Shown here: piece by piece, positions 16,833-25,856 of the stretch
Position numbering within the stretch: position 1 is the stretch's first letter
Layout: every line of letters begins with the position of its first letter
From: Autumnicola psychrophila
GTDB lineage: Bacteria > Bacteroidota > Bacteroidia > Flavobacteriales > Flavobacteriaceae
Reading direction: 5' to 3'
Assembly (NCBI RefSeq): GCF_031846645.1
Contig: NZ_JAVRHN010000007.1
Location: 194,556-258,555 of the forward strand
Length of the DNA stretch: 64,000 nt
Notes under the pieces: model-generated
The model's input: only the letters and a program-made list of their open reading frames with translations
Told to the model about the DNA's origin: nothing
Database searches by the model: none
Translations under genes and position numbers: made by a program

Positions 16833-17593
16833 AGCGTTAAAAAATAATCCAACGCCTTTATAAGTCGGCTTCCATACCAACTAAAGAATTCTCCATCTAC
16901 CAGTAGTACTTCTGCTTCTATGTCTTTAAATAATTTTTTATGTTTTTCCTTAAAAGGATAAGGTTCTGTAGAAAGAAGAATAAGATCCAAATCAAGATTT
17001 TGTAACTCTTCAAGATTAGTTTCGGGATACCTGCCGGAAAATTCATTTTTGAATCCGTTAAGCTCCAGCAATTCGTTTATAAATGTATTATTCCCAGCTA
17101 CCATTAGCGGATCTTTCCAAATGAAGTAAGCAACTTTTTTTGTTCTCTTTCCTTCAACTTTACGCTCAACTTCTTTTTTCTTATTTCGAACTGCTGAAAT
17201 CATTTTCTCAACAAGCACTTCCTTTTTAAAAATTTGGCCGTACTGTTGCATTAAATCAAAAGCACCCTTCAGCGTTACAATATCTGAAACATGGACAGGA
17301 GCTATTTTTTCAAGTTCCAGTACCATTTTTTCAGTGTTTTCCTCTTTATTGCAGAGAATAAGATCTGGCTGAAGTGCTTTTATCCTCTCCAAATGAACAG
17401 ATTTTGTCCCTCCAATAATTTTCTTCCTCTTCCGTAAATCTTCAGGATGAACGCAGAATTTAGTAATACCGGAAATATGATCCTCCAATCCAAGATCAAT
17501 TAACAACTCGGTTTGACTTGGTACTAAGGAGATAACACGTTTTGGATTTTCAGGAATTTTGATCTTCCGTTGGAGTTGATCTGTAAATTCCAT
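16805..17593 (-). CDS. Periplasmic-binding-protein fold, B12/metal-chelate type (BtuF-like)
   Basis: 262 residues. It opens MEFTDQLQRKIKIPENPKRVISLVPSQTE..., followed by LIDLGLEDHISGITKFCVHP, the standard start of helical-backbone metal receptors (BtuF, FhuD and relatives); LERIKALQPDLILCNKEENT and LNLDLDLILLSTEPYPF-like segments continue the fold. There is no signal peptide in this reading, so it may be cytoplasmic or the start may be misplaced. No ABC permease or ATPase lies beside it. It ends 6 bp from pyrF, in the same direction, so it is probably in one transcript with pyrF. Confidence 0.8.
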   Translation of the reverse strand: MEFTDQLQRKIKIPENPKRVISLVPSQTELLIDLGLEDHISGITKFCVHPEDLRKRKKIIGGTKSVHLERIKALQPDLILCNKEENTEKMVLELEKIAPVHVSDIVTLKGAFDLMQQYGQIFKKEVLVEKMISAVRNKKKEVERKVEGKRTKKVAYFIWKDPLMVAGNNTFINELLELNGFKNEFSGRYPETNLEELQNLDLDLILLSTEPYPFKEKHKKLFKDIEAEVLLVDGEFFSWYGSRLIKALDYFLTLQDHASISR

Positions 17594-17599
17594 AGGAGA

Positions 17600-18418
17600 T
17601 TAAAGTTGCTTTAGCTCCTCTTCCATTTGTTTCTGAAGAACTTCTGCCTTGGCACCGGCAACTTCAGCAAAATTGGAAGAATCTGAAGCGTAAATAATCT
17701 TTCGGGAAGAATTAACCAGAAGACCTATATTCTTATTCATTCCATATTTACACACTTCTTCCAGCTTCCCACCCTGTGCACCTACTCCGGGAACCAACAA
17801 GAAACTATCAGGAACAATTTTTCTTATCTCCTGGAAATATTCGGCTTTTGTTGCGCCAACCACATACATCAGGTTTTCTGAATTTCTCCAGGTTCTGGAA
17901 GTTTTCAAAACCTGTTTGTAAAGTTCAAGATCATTAACCTTTTTGGTCTGGAAATCAAAGGCACCTTCATTTGAAGTTAATGCCAGTAAGATTGTATGCC
18001 GGTTTTCAAACTCCAGAAATGGCTCTACCGAATCCCTGCCCATATACGGCGCCACGGTAACGGAATCGAAACCCATATCCAGGAGAAAAGTTTTGGCGTA
18101 CATCCTGGAAGTATTGCCTATATCTCCACGCTTGGCATCTGCTATGGTATAAATTTCGGGATAATTGTCGTGCAGGTAATCTACTGTTTTTTGAAGAGCT
18201 TTCCAGCCTTCTATTCCGCAGGCTTCATAAAAAGCAGTATTTGGTTTATATGCCACAGCAAATTGCTGGGTGGCATCAATAATCGCTTTATTAAAAGCAA
18301 AAATAGGATCTTCTTCTGATAGTAGGTAAGACGGAATTTTTTCCAGGTCTACATCTAAGCCGATACACAAAAAAGACTTTTTCTTATGGATTTGATTTAT
18401 CAGCTCTTGAATTGACAT
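17600..18418 (-). CDS. pyrF: Orotidine-5'-phosphate decarboxylase (long, type 2)
   Basis: 272 residues, longer than the E. coli enzyme and typical of the second PyrF subfamily. The catalytic DAKRGDIGNTSRMYA (Asp-x-Lys-x-x-x-x-Asp) is present. FLCIGLDVDLEKIP and VAYKPNTAFYEACG flank it, and LVPGVGAQGG is the phosphate loop. It makes UMP from OMP, the last step of de novo pyrimidine synthesis, in the cytoplasm. Confidence 0.95.
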   Translation of the reverse strand: MSIQELINQIHKKKSFLCIGLDVDLEKIPSYLLSEEDPIFAFNKAIIDATQQFAVAYKPNTAFYEACGIEGWKALQKTVDYLHDNYPEIYTIADAKRGDIGNTSRMYAKTFLLDMGFDSVTVAPYMGRDSVEPFLEFENRHTILLALTSNEGAFDFQTKKVNDLELYKQVLKTSRTWRNSENLMYVVGATKAEYFQEIRKIVPDSFLLVPGVGAQGGKLEEVCKYGMNKNIGLLVNSSRKIIYASDSSNFAEVAGAKAEVLQKQMEEELKQL

Positions 18419-18567
18419 AGAAGTTTGTTTAAAGTTTAAGGTTTGAAAAGTTTAAAGTTCCGTTTTGATGATCGTGCATCAAGTTTAATTTATAATAAAT
18501 CTCACTTTATTCTCTTAGATTTTTCTTTTTTCTGCCCTCTTTTTCTTCACCCTTCACCCTTCAATGT

Positions 18568-19644
18568 TTAAAAAACGTCTGAATTCTCCTTAAGCTTCTC
18601 GGTATTCTCTACCAACTGAAGTTCATCAAGGATCTTCTGAATATCACCGTTAATTATATTAGAAAGGTCATATAAAGTTAAATTGATCCTATGGTCTGTA
18701 ACCCGTCCCTGTGAGTAATTGTACGTCCGGATTTTTGCACTACGGTCACCACTGGAAACCATCGAATTTCTCTTGGCTGCATCTGCTTCCATCTTCTTCG
18801 CGAGCTCCATTTCATAAAGTCGGGAACGTAAAACTCTGAATGCTTTCTCCTTGTTTTTATGCTGGGACTTTTGATCCTGGCATTGCGCTACAAGTCCGGT
18901 TGGTTCGTGGGTCAAGCGAACCGCAGAATAAGTGGTGTTGACGGACTGACCACCTGGCCCCGAAGAGCAGAAATAATCTATACGAACTTCCTTTGGATCG
19001 ATCTCCACATCAAATTCTTCAGCTTCAGGTAGTACCATAACAGTAGCTGCCGAGGTGTGTACGCGACCCTGAGTTTCAGTTTGTGGAACACGCTGCACAC
19101 GGTGGACTCCAGCTTCAAATTTTAAAGTTCCGTAGACATCTTCTCCGGAAACTTCAAAAATCATTTCTTTAAAACCTCCACTGGTACCCTCGCTAAAATC
19201 AACAATATTGTGCTTCCAGCCTCTACTTTCTACATACTTGGTATACATGCGGTAAAGGTCACCCGCAAAAATACTTGCTTCGTCACCTCCTGTACCGGCC
19301 CGGATTTCCATTACCACGTTTTTAGCGTCTTCAGGATCTTTTGGGACGAGCATCATCCTGATTTTTTCTTCCAGTTGGGGAAGTTGTTCCTTAGCCTCTT
19401 CCATCTGAAGTTTTGCCATTTCAGTCATTTCAGGATCACTCCCGTCGGAAATGATTTCTTCAGATTCCTGGATATTTTGCGTTAGTTCCATGTAAACTTC
19501 GCGCACATCCATTAATGCTCTTAGGTCCTTATACTCTTTATTTAATTCAATATATCGCTTCTGATCGGCAATTACATCCGGCTGAATGATCAAATCATTT
19601 ACTTCATCAAATCGCTGCTTTACTATGTTAAGCTTCTCAATCAT
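18568..19644 (-). CDS. prfA: Peptide chain release factor 1
   Basis: 358 residues, the standard RF1 length. The peptidyl-tRNA hydrolysis motif GPGGQSVNTT is present, the N-terminal coiled helical domain runs to about residue 100, and RTYNYSQGRVTDHRINL closes the core. It releases peptides at UAA and UAG. Confidence 0.96.
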   Translation of the reverse strand: MIEKLNIVKQRFDEVNDLIIQPDVIADQKRYIELNKEYKDLRALMDVREVYMELTQNIQESEEIISDGSDPEMTEMAKLQMEEAKEQLPQLEEKIRMMLVPKDPEDAKNVVMEIRAGTGGDEASIFAGDLYRMYTKYVESRGWKHNIVDFSEGTSGGFKEMIFEVSGEDVYGTLKFEAGVHRVQRVPQTETQGRVHTSAATVMVLPEAEEFDVEIDPKEVRIDYFCSSGPGGQSVNTTYSAVRLTHEPTGLVAQCQDQKSQHKNKEKAFRVLRSRLYEMELAKKMEADAAKRNSMVSSGDRSAKIRTYNYSQGRVTDHRINLTLYDLSNIINGDIQKILDELQLVENTEKLKENSDVF

Positions 19645-19669
19645 ATAACCCTTCTGATTTTTGGATTAG

Positions 19670-19677
19670 CAAATTTA
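19670..19677 (-). promoter_or_regulatory. Candidate -7 box for prfA (TAAATTTG on minus strand)
   Basis: Exact TAnnTTTG match on the minus strand, 25 bp before the prfA start. No -33 element seen. Confidence 0.45.
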
Positions 19678-19833
19678 CGATAAAAACATAACATTAGCCT
19701 GAAGAGGCTTTTGAATTATTTAAAGCCGGGTGCAGGATTTTTTTAGAAAACATTCCTGATTTTTTAAATACCGAAAGGCTAAACCAGAGGAACTTTCGGG
19801 TGGTGAAATGCGTATGATAGCATGTTGCAAAAC

Positions 19834-20538
19834 TTACACTTCTAGTACATTGATTTCTTTCTCTTTGTTTTTATAATATAAAAATTTTAACAAAGCTGTT
19901 AGTCCGGTGATGTTGGCCACAACGTCTGCCAGATAAAAAACTTTAAATTCTAGATAGGCAGCAATTACATAGGCTAAATCTGAAAAAACAAAGCCTATAA
20001 TGATGAAAACAAAATAAAAAGAGGATTTATTTGAATAACGGTTATTATAAGATATCCCCAAAGTTGAAGCGAAAATTACTGATATTCCAAAGAGCACTAT
20101 TAAAATATCTGAAAGAAGATAATTATTATCAGGGGACATCATATTCAGCAACTCAATCAGCAAAAAGATATTTAATCCAACGGCACAGATGAAGATAATT
20201 TTCTGAAATAAATTTGATTTCAAGGCTCTTACTTTGGGGAAAATTATCCATCCCAATAAAATAAAAAGGAGCATTCTGGAAAGGAAAATAAACATCTTAA
20301 AATATTCATTTTCATAGTTAAACAGAAGGGCGTCACACAATAACAACATACAGAAAATTCCAAGTACCTTCTTATCCGGAAACCTTCTATGCTGAAACAG
20401 AAAAAAAACAAAAAACAAAAAAAGTGAAAAAAAACGCATAAGGTTCCCAACCGCTTCTCCAAAAAATAGAATTACAGCGCAGTTAATAGCCAGTAAGCAT
20501 AGAACTGATACCAGCAATAACGTTTTATAAGCTTTCAT
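19834..20538 (-). CDS. Polytopic membrane protein, possibly YhhN-like
   Basis: 234 residues with seven to eight hydrophobic helices and little soluble sequence. The final stretch is acidic/basic (KNKEKEINVLEV). The layout and the 'FVFSDLAYVIAAYLEFKVF' helix recall YhhN/TMEM86-like families, but the match is loose. It follows purM in the same direction after 87 bp. Confidence 0.6.
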   Translation of the reverse strand: MKAYKTLLLVSVLCLLAINCAVILFFGEAVGNLMRFFSLFLFFVFFLFQHRRFPDKKVLGIFCMLLLCDALLFNYENEYFKMFIFLSRMLLFILLGWIIFPKVRALKSNLFQKIIFICAVGLNIFLLIELLNMMSPDNNYLLSDILIVLFGISVIFASTLGISYNNRYSNKSSFYFVFIIIGFVFSDLAYVIAAYLEFKVFYLADVVANITGLTALLKFLYYKNKEKEINVLEV

Positions 20539-20625
20539 TTAAGGTTAAGTTAAAAAAACAATTGGGCAAAATGTTTTTTTTATAAGATAAAGGATTTACA
20601 GCTATCTCCTCAATTCTTTCAAGAA

Positions 20626-21804
20626 TTAATAGACAAAGTTCCCATATTTACTGTTAATGCTCAACTTTTTATTTTCAGAAGCTTCCACTCTTCCTATAAT
20701 TTGTGCATCAATATTAAAAGACCTGGAAATATTAATGATTTCAGGGGCTATTTCTTCATCAACATATAGCTCCATACGATGGCCCATGTTAAAAACCTGG
20801 TACATTTCTTTCCAGTCGGTTTTACTTTCTTGCTGAATAAGTTTAAAAAGCGGTGGCACTTCAAACATATTATCTTTTATGATATGCAGATTATCTACAA
20901 AATGAAGAATTTTTGTTTGTGCTCCGCCACTACAGTGAACCATTCCATAAATTTCTTTACTGGTAAACTTTTGAAGGATTTCCTTAATAACAGGCGCATA
21001 CGTTCGGGTAGGGGAAAGTACCAATTTGCCTGTATCCAGAGGAGCGTCTTCTATTTTATCGGTAAGGGATTTTGTGCCTGAATAAACGAGATCTTCAGGA
21101 ATGCTATTATCAAAACTTTCCGGATATTTTTCTGCCAGAATTTTGGAGAAAACATCGTGTCTGGCAGAAGTCAGTCCGTTACTTCCCATTCCGCCGTTAT
21201 ACTCCTTTTCATAAGTTGCCTGTCCAAAGGAAGAAAGACCTACAATAACATTTCCGGGTTTTATGTTAGCATTATTGATCACATTACTGCGTTTCATTCT
21301 GGCTGTGACCGTAGAATCCACAATTATTGTTCTTACAAGGTCTCCAACATCTGCCGTTTCCCCGCCTGTGGAATGAATCTCTACTCCGTACTCTTTTAAT
21401 TCAGCAATTAATTCTTCTGTACCGTTAATAATGGCAGAGATAACTTCGCCGGGGACAAGATTCTTATTCCTGCCTATCGTTGAAGAGAGCAGAATTTTAT
21501 CTGTAGCGCCAACACATAATAGGTCATCGATATTCATTATCAATGCATCTTGCGCAATGCCTTTCCAAACCCCGAGATCCCCGGTTTCCTTCCAGTACAT
21601 GTAAGCAAGCGAAGATTTTGTCCCGGCACCATCGGCATGCATCAACAGACAAAATTCTTCATCTCCCGTAAGATAATCAGGTACAATTTTGCAGAAAGCT
21701 TTAGGAAATAAACCTTTATCTACATTTTTAATTGCGTTGTGCACATCTTCCTTACCAGCTGAAACACCACGGCTGGCATACCTTTTACTAACTTCCTGAC
21801 TCAT
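20626..21804 (-). CDS. purM: AIR synthase (phosphoribosylformylglycinamidine cyclo-ligase)
   Basis: 392 residues. The N-terminal part has YASRGVSAGKEDVHNAI and the ATP-binding LLMHADGAGTKSSLAYMY. EIHSTGGETADVGDLVRTI is the PurM/PurL GGET motif, and MVHCSGGAQTK with NMGHRMELYVDEE closes the C-terminal domain. It makes aminoimidazole ribotide in purine synthesis. It is longer than the roughly 345-residue E. coli PurM, as usual for the Bacteroidetes form. Confidence 0.9.
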   Translation of the reverse strand: MSQEVSKRYASRGVSAGKEDVHNAIKNVDKGLFPKAFCKIVPDYLTGDEEFCLLMHADGAGTKSSLAYMYWKETGDLGVWKGIAQDALIMNIDDLLCVGATDKILLSSTIGRNKNLVPGEVISAIINGTEELIAELKEYGVEIHSTGGETADVGDLVRTIIVDSTVTARMKRSNVINNANIKPGNVIVGLSSFGQATYEKEYNGGMGSNGLTSARHDVFSKILAEKYPESFDNSIPEDLVYSGTKSLTDKIEDAPLDTGKLVLSPTRTYAPVIKEILQKFTSKEIYGMVHCSGGAQTKILHFVDNLHIIKDNMFEVPPLFKLIQQESKTDWKEMYQVFNMGHRMELYVDEEIAPEIINISRSFNIDAQIIGRVEASENKKLSINSKYGNFVY

Positions 21805-21935
21805 GAGTAAATCTGAATTTAAGTTTCAAAGATAAGGAGTTTAGTTTTGCCTGTGAAAGATTTATAGAAGCAAAAGTAACTGGTTGGATGCCATATCAAG
21901 ATCGCTACGAAGAAAAATATCTGCTGTTACAAAAA

Positions 21936-21964
21936 AAGCCACGGAGCAATTTGCTCCGTGGCTT
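21936..21964 (-). terminator. Strong intrinsic terminator after glnN
   Basis: AAGCCACGGAGC (21936-21947) pairs perfectly with GCTCCGTGGCTT (21953-21964) over a 5-nt loop; the plus-strand A-run at 21931-21937 becomes the T-run on the minus strand. It lies 24 bp past the glnN stop. Confidence 0.88.
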
Positions 21965-21987
21965 GTATAAAGATTATGTAAATCAAA

Positions 21988-24174
21988 TTATCTTGTAAAC
22001 AACAACTCTCTGTACTTGGTTAATGGCCATAATTCGTCATCCACCAATAGTTCTAGTTTATCACAATGATATCTGATCTCATCAAAGTAAGGTCTAACAT
22101 CATCACAATAGGAATGTGCTTTTTCCTCAGCATCTTCCATTTTGTTAGCTACTTTACGAGCTTCTATCATTTCCCCTACTTTGCTGTTAATAGCAGCAAT
22201 GTGAGTAGAAATACTTTCGATAATACCCAATTGCTCAGCCGCATATTTCTTGTAGTGTTCTTCGTAGATTTCTTTTATTCCCCTCACGTTCTTAATAAGA
22301 ACGTTTTGGTAGCGTATTGCTGTCGGGATAATGTGGTTTCTGGCAATATCTCCAAGAATCCTTCCCTCAATTTGAATACGCATTGCATACTCCTCAAGTT
22401 CAATCTCGTGGCGGGCTTCAACTTCCACCCTGTTCATTACCTTAAGATCCTCGTAAAGCTTGATAGTTTTTTCTGAAATCTGAACTTTAAGCGCCTGTGG
22501 TGTTTTTTTGTTATTACTTAGACCTCGCTTTTCTGCCTCTTTCTCCCATGCTTCGCTATAACCGTCTCCTTCAAAACGAATTTTTTTGGATTCCTTGATA
22601 TATTCACGAAGAACATTAAAGATGGCATCATCTTTCTTCATTTTCTCATCCTTGATAAGCTTATCAACTTCAGTTTTAAAGTCAATTAACTGCTTAGCCA
22701 TAATACTGTTCAAAACCGTCATTGGATTTGCACAGTTAGCCAAAGACCCTACAGCTCTAAATTCGAATTTATTTCCTGTAAAGGCAAAAGGAGAAGTCCT
22801 GTTCCTGTCTGTATTGTCAAGTAAAATTTCCGGAATTTTACCTACTACGTTTAATTTAAGTTCGGTTTTTTCCTGAGGGGATAACTTCCCGTCAGTTACT
22901 TTTTCAAGTTCATCAAGAACCGCTGTTAGTTGAGAACCAATAAATGCTGAAATGATCGCAGGAGGAGCTTCGTTAGCACCCAGTCTATGGTCATTTGATG
23001 CACTTGCAATTGCAGCTCTCAACAATTCTTCATTATCATGTACCGCTTTAATAGTATTGATGAAGAACGTAAGGAACTGAAGGTTCTTCATTGGCGTACT
23101 TCCGGGAGCCAAAAGATTTGTTCCGGTATCAGTACTTAAAGACCAGTTATTATGTTTACCACTTCCATTAATTCCTGCAAAAGGCTTTTCATGCATCACT
23201 ACTTTAAAGTTGTGACGCTCCGCCACTTTACCCATAACATCCATGATAAGAGAGTTATGATCTACCGCAAGGTTAGCTTCTTCAAAAATAGGAGCAAGCT
23301 CAAATTGATTTGGAGCAACTTCGTTATGCCTTGTCTTCACCGGAATTCCCAGCTTCATGCACTCGATTTCCAGATCCATGATATAAGACAATACTCTGGA
23401 AGGAATAGAACCAAAATAATGGTCATCCAGTTGTTGACCTTTTGCCGGAGCATGTCCAAGTAAGGTTCTTCCTGCCAATTGGAGGTCAGGACGTGTAGCA
23501 GCTAAAGCAGAATCAATAAGGAAATATTCCTGCTCCCATCCAAGGGTTGCATTTACTTTAGTTACGTTTTTATCAAAATATTTTACTACTGAAGTTGCAG
23601 CCTGATCTACAGCCTGCAAAGCCCTTAGTAAAGGAGTCTTATAATCTAAAGCTTCTCCTGTGTAGGAGACAAACACTGTAGGTATACTTAGTGTAGTTCC
23701 CCATATAAAAGCCGGAGAAGTTGGATCCCATGCGGTATATCCTCTTGCTTCAAAAGTATTTCTAATTCCACCGTTTGGAAAACTTGAAGCATCAGGTTCC
23801 TGCTGTACAAGCGCACCACCACCAAATTTCTCTATTGCCGATCCATCTCCGGTAGTTTCAAAAAAAGCATCATGCTTTTCTGCAGTAGATCCTGTTAAAG
23901 GCTGAAACCAGTGAGTGTAATGGGTAGCACCTTTACTGATTGCCCATTCTTTCATTCCGGAAGCAATATGATCTGCTACTGAACGGTCTATTTTAGAACC
24001 GTTTTTTATAGCATCAGTCACACTCTTGTGAGCTTCTTTGGTAAGGAACTGCTTCATGGTTGTCAGGTCGAAAACATTGCTTCCAAAAATTTCTGACCTT
24101 CTACCAGGTTCTTCAATTTTAACCGTAGTACGGTTAAATGTTTGTTTTAAAGCTTCAAATCTTAAGGTTGACAT
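21988..24174 (-). CDS. glnN: Type III glutamine synthetase
   Basis: 728 residues, the large GSIII size. Family motifs include NEVAPNQFELAPIFEEANLA (catalytic Glu residues), NGSGKHNNWSLSTDTGTNL, and NRTSPFAFTGNKFEFRAVGS with the substrate Arg/Glu. It condenses ammonia with glutamate using ATP as a dodecamer in the cytoplasm. Together with the P-II/amt genes 18 kb away it makes up the visible nitrogen-assimilation set. Confidence 0.96.
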   Translation of the reverse strand: MSTLRFEALKQTFNRTTVKIEEPGRRSEIFGSNVFDLTTMKQFLTKEAHKSVTDAIKNGSKIDRSVADHIASGMKEWAISKGATHYTHWFQPLTGSTAEKHDAFFETTGDGSAIEKFGGGALVQQEPDASSFPNGGIRNTFEARGYTAWDPTSPAFIWGTTLSIPTVFVSYTGEALDYKTPLLRALQAVDQAATSVVKYFDKNVTKVNATLGWEQEYFLIDSALAATRPDLQLAGRTLLGHAPAKGQQLDDHYFGSIPSRVLSYIMDLEIECMKLGIPVKTRHNEVAPNQFELAPIFEEANLAVDHNSLIMDVMGKVAERHNFKVVMHEKPFAGINGSGKHNNWSLSTDTGTNLLAPGSTPMKNLQFLTFFINTIKAVHDNEELLRAAIASASNDHRLGANEAPPAIISAFIGSQLTAVLDELEKVTDGKLSPQEKTELKLNVVGKIPEILLDNTDRNRTSPFAFTGNKFEFRAVGSLANCANPMTVLNSIMAKQLIDFKTEVDKLIKDEKMKKDDAIFNVLREYIKESKKIRFEGDGYSEAWEKEAEKRGLSNNKKTPQALKVQISEKTIKLYEDLKVMNRVEVEARHEIELEEYAMRIQIEGRILGDIARNHIIPTAIRYQNVLIKNVRGIKEIYEEHYKKYAAEQLGIIESISTHIAAINSKVGEMIEARKVANKMEDAEEKAHSYCDDVRPYFDEIRYHCDKLELLVDDELWPLTKYRELLFTR

Positions 24175-24209
24175 ATTATTTTGGTTTGAAAATTTCTAAA
24201 TTCGATCGC

Positions 24210-24217
24210 CAAATTTA
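24210..24217 (-). promoter_or_regulatory. Candidate -7 box for glnN (TAAATTTG on minus strand)
   Basis: Exact TAnnTTTG match on the minus strand, 35 bp before the start codon, leaving a leader of about 29 nt. The nearest upstream TTG is too close for a normal -33 box. Confidence 0.45.
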
Positions 24218-24296
24218 TTAATTTTTATTCAAACCCCCCTTAAAATCAGCGACCATTTAAAAAAAATTATGTATTCTTCATTATGACCCCTGAATA

Positions 24297-25244
24297 TTAA
24301 CCTAAAAATGCAATACTCACAAAAATCGAATAACTTACAAATAATATTACACCTTTATACCTTCCCAAAATAAACCTTGTTGGCAAAAAAGCCAGAGGAA
24401 TTAATACAAATGCCACTCCTATCATCCAAAAGATATCATTGGAAAGAAGTGCTTCAGATTTTAAATAAATAGGCTGAATCAAGGCAGTAACCCCCAATAC
24501 AGATGCAATATTAAAAATATTTGAGCCTATAAGATTTCCAAGGGACAGCGCCTTTTCTTTTCGTAAGGCAGCTATTACCGAAGCTGCTAATTCAGGAATA
24601 CTGGTTCCAACAGAAATCATGGTAACAGAAATTACCCTCTCACTTACACCAATCGCGGTTGCAAGGTCCACTGCACCTTCCACCAATAGTTCTGATCCTC
24701 CCCAAAGCGCAACGCCACCAATAATTAGCCATAAAATCATCTTGAAGTTCGAGACTGTTTTCAAAGATTCATCTACTTCTTCTATTGCTATGCCCGTTCT
24801 CTTACGAGAACGGGTTATAAGTGCAATAAGATATATTACCAGGGCTATCAACAGGCAAAAGCCTTCTAATCTTGAAATATTCCCCCCACTCTTCAAAAGA
24901 AAATATAAAGCAATGGAAAAAATCATCATTACAGGCCAGTTAAAACTGTAGAAGTCACGATCAATCGCAAGAGGTGTTATGATTGCCGTTATTCCTAATA
25001 CAAGGCCGATATTTGCAATATTTGAACCTATTACGTTTCCTAACGATATATCTGAAAAACCATCGAGAGCAGCCTGCAAACTCACCAGCAACTCTGGAGC
25101 TGAAGTTGCAAAAGAGACTACGGTGAGACCAATTACCATTTTAGAAAGATTCAGTTTAAAGGATAGGGCGACAGAAGATCGCACGAGGAATTCTCCTCCT
25201 ACTACCAGAAGAACCAGGCCTAAAAGAATGAAGATTATACTCAT
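24297..25244 (-). CDS. Na+/Ca2+ antiporter (CaCA family, YrbG-like)
   Basis: 315 residues with about ten helices in two inverted halves. Each half has the alpha-repeat: VVSFATSAPELLVSLQAA with GNVIGSNIANIGLVLG, and MISVGTSIPELAASVIAA with GNLIGSNIFNIASVLG. The Ser/Thr-Pro-Glu residues bind cations. A cytoplasmic loop between the halves (SRKRTGIAIEEVDESLK) is short, as in bacterial members. Confidence 0.93.
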   Translation of the reverse strand: MSIIFILLGLVLLVVGGEFLVRSSVALSFKLNLSKMVIGLTVVSFATSAPELLVSLQAALDGFSDISLGNVIGSNIANIGLVLGITAIITPLAIDRDFYSFNWPVMMIFSIALYFLLKSGGNISRLEGFCLLIALVIYLIALITRSRKRTGIAIEEVDESLKTVSNFKMILWLIIGGVALWGGSELLVEGAVDLATAIGVSERVISVTMISVGTSIPELAASVIAALRKEKALSLGNLIGSNIFNIASVLGVTALIQPIYLKSEALLSNDIFWMIGVAFVLIPLAFLPTRFILGRYKGVILFVSYSIFVSIAFLG

Positions 25245-25493
25245 TAGTTTTTTTTGCGAAGATAATAGAATCTTTCAAGGTTTATAGTAAACCTCAATTC
25301 CATCGAAAACCTAAACTCTCTTAGTATCTTACAAAATGATTACCGGTTTCTTCATAATGTTCAGATCAACCTACCTCCATATATAAATCAGATTTCCAAA
25401 AAGTGAAATAACAACTATATTTATAGTTTTTAAACTATTTTTTTCGTTAATTTGAAAAATCGCCAAAAGTTCGATTATTAAATCATTCATTCT

Positions 25494-25856
25494 ATGGAGA
25501 AATTAACCAATAAAGAAGAAGAAATCATGCGGATCTTGTGGAAGCTGGAAAAAGCATTTGTAAAGGAAATTATTCCTGAAATAAAAGATCAAAAGCTCCA
25601 TTACAATACCGTTTCTACCATAGTAAGAAATCTTGAGGAGAAGGGTTATGTTTCACATAATACTTTTGGTAATACTCATCAATATTTTCCTGTGCTCTCC
25701 AGAGAATCCTATCGCAATCAATTTATGAACCTGGCGACCAAGAAGTTTTTTGATAATTCTTATAAAAGCGTCGTTTCCTTTTTTGCCAAAGAAGAAAAAA
25801 TTAGCGCCGAAGAATTAAGAGAAATACTGGAGATCATTGAGAAAAAGGAAAAATGA
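25494..25856 (+). CDS. BlaI/MecI-type repressor
   Basis: 120 residues. A winged helix-turn-helix, LTNKEEEIMRILWKLEKAFV then HYNTVSTIVRNLEEKGYV, is followed by the dimerising helix FFAKEEKISAEELREILEII. BlaI-type dimers block their own operon until the partner metalloprotease cuts them. The stop overlaps the start of the M56 gene by 4 bp (ATGATGG), so translation is coupled. Confidence 0.92.
   Translation: MEKLTNKEEEIMRILWKLEKAFVKEIIPEIKDQKLHYNTVSTIVRNLEEKGYVSHNTFGNTHQYFPVLSRESYRNQFMNLATKKFFDNSYKSVVSFFAKEEKISAEELREILEIIEKKEK

Noticed and set aside
18419..18567. A regulatory element between pyrF and prfA
   Set aside because: Only short T/C-rich runs without pairing or motif were found.
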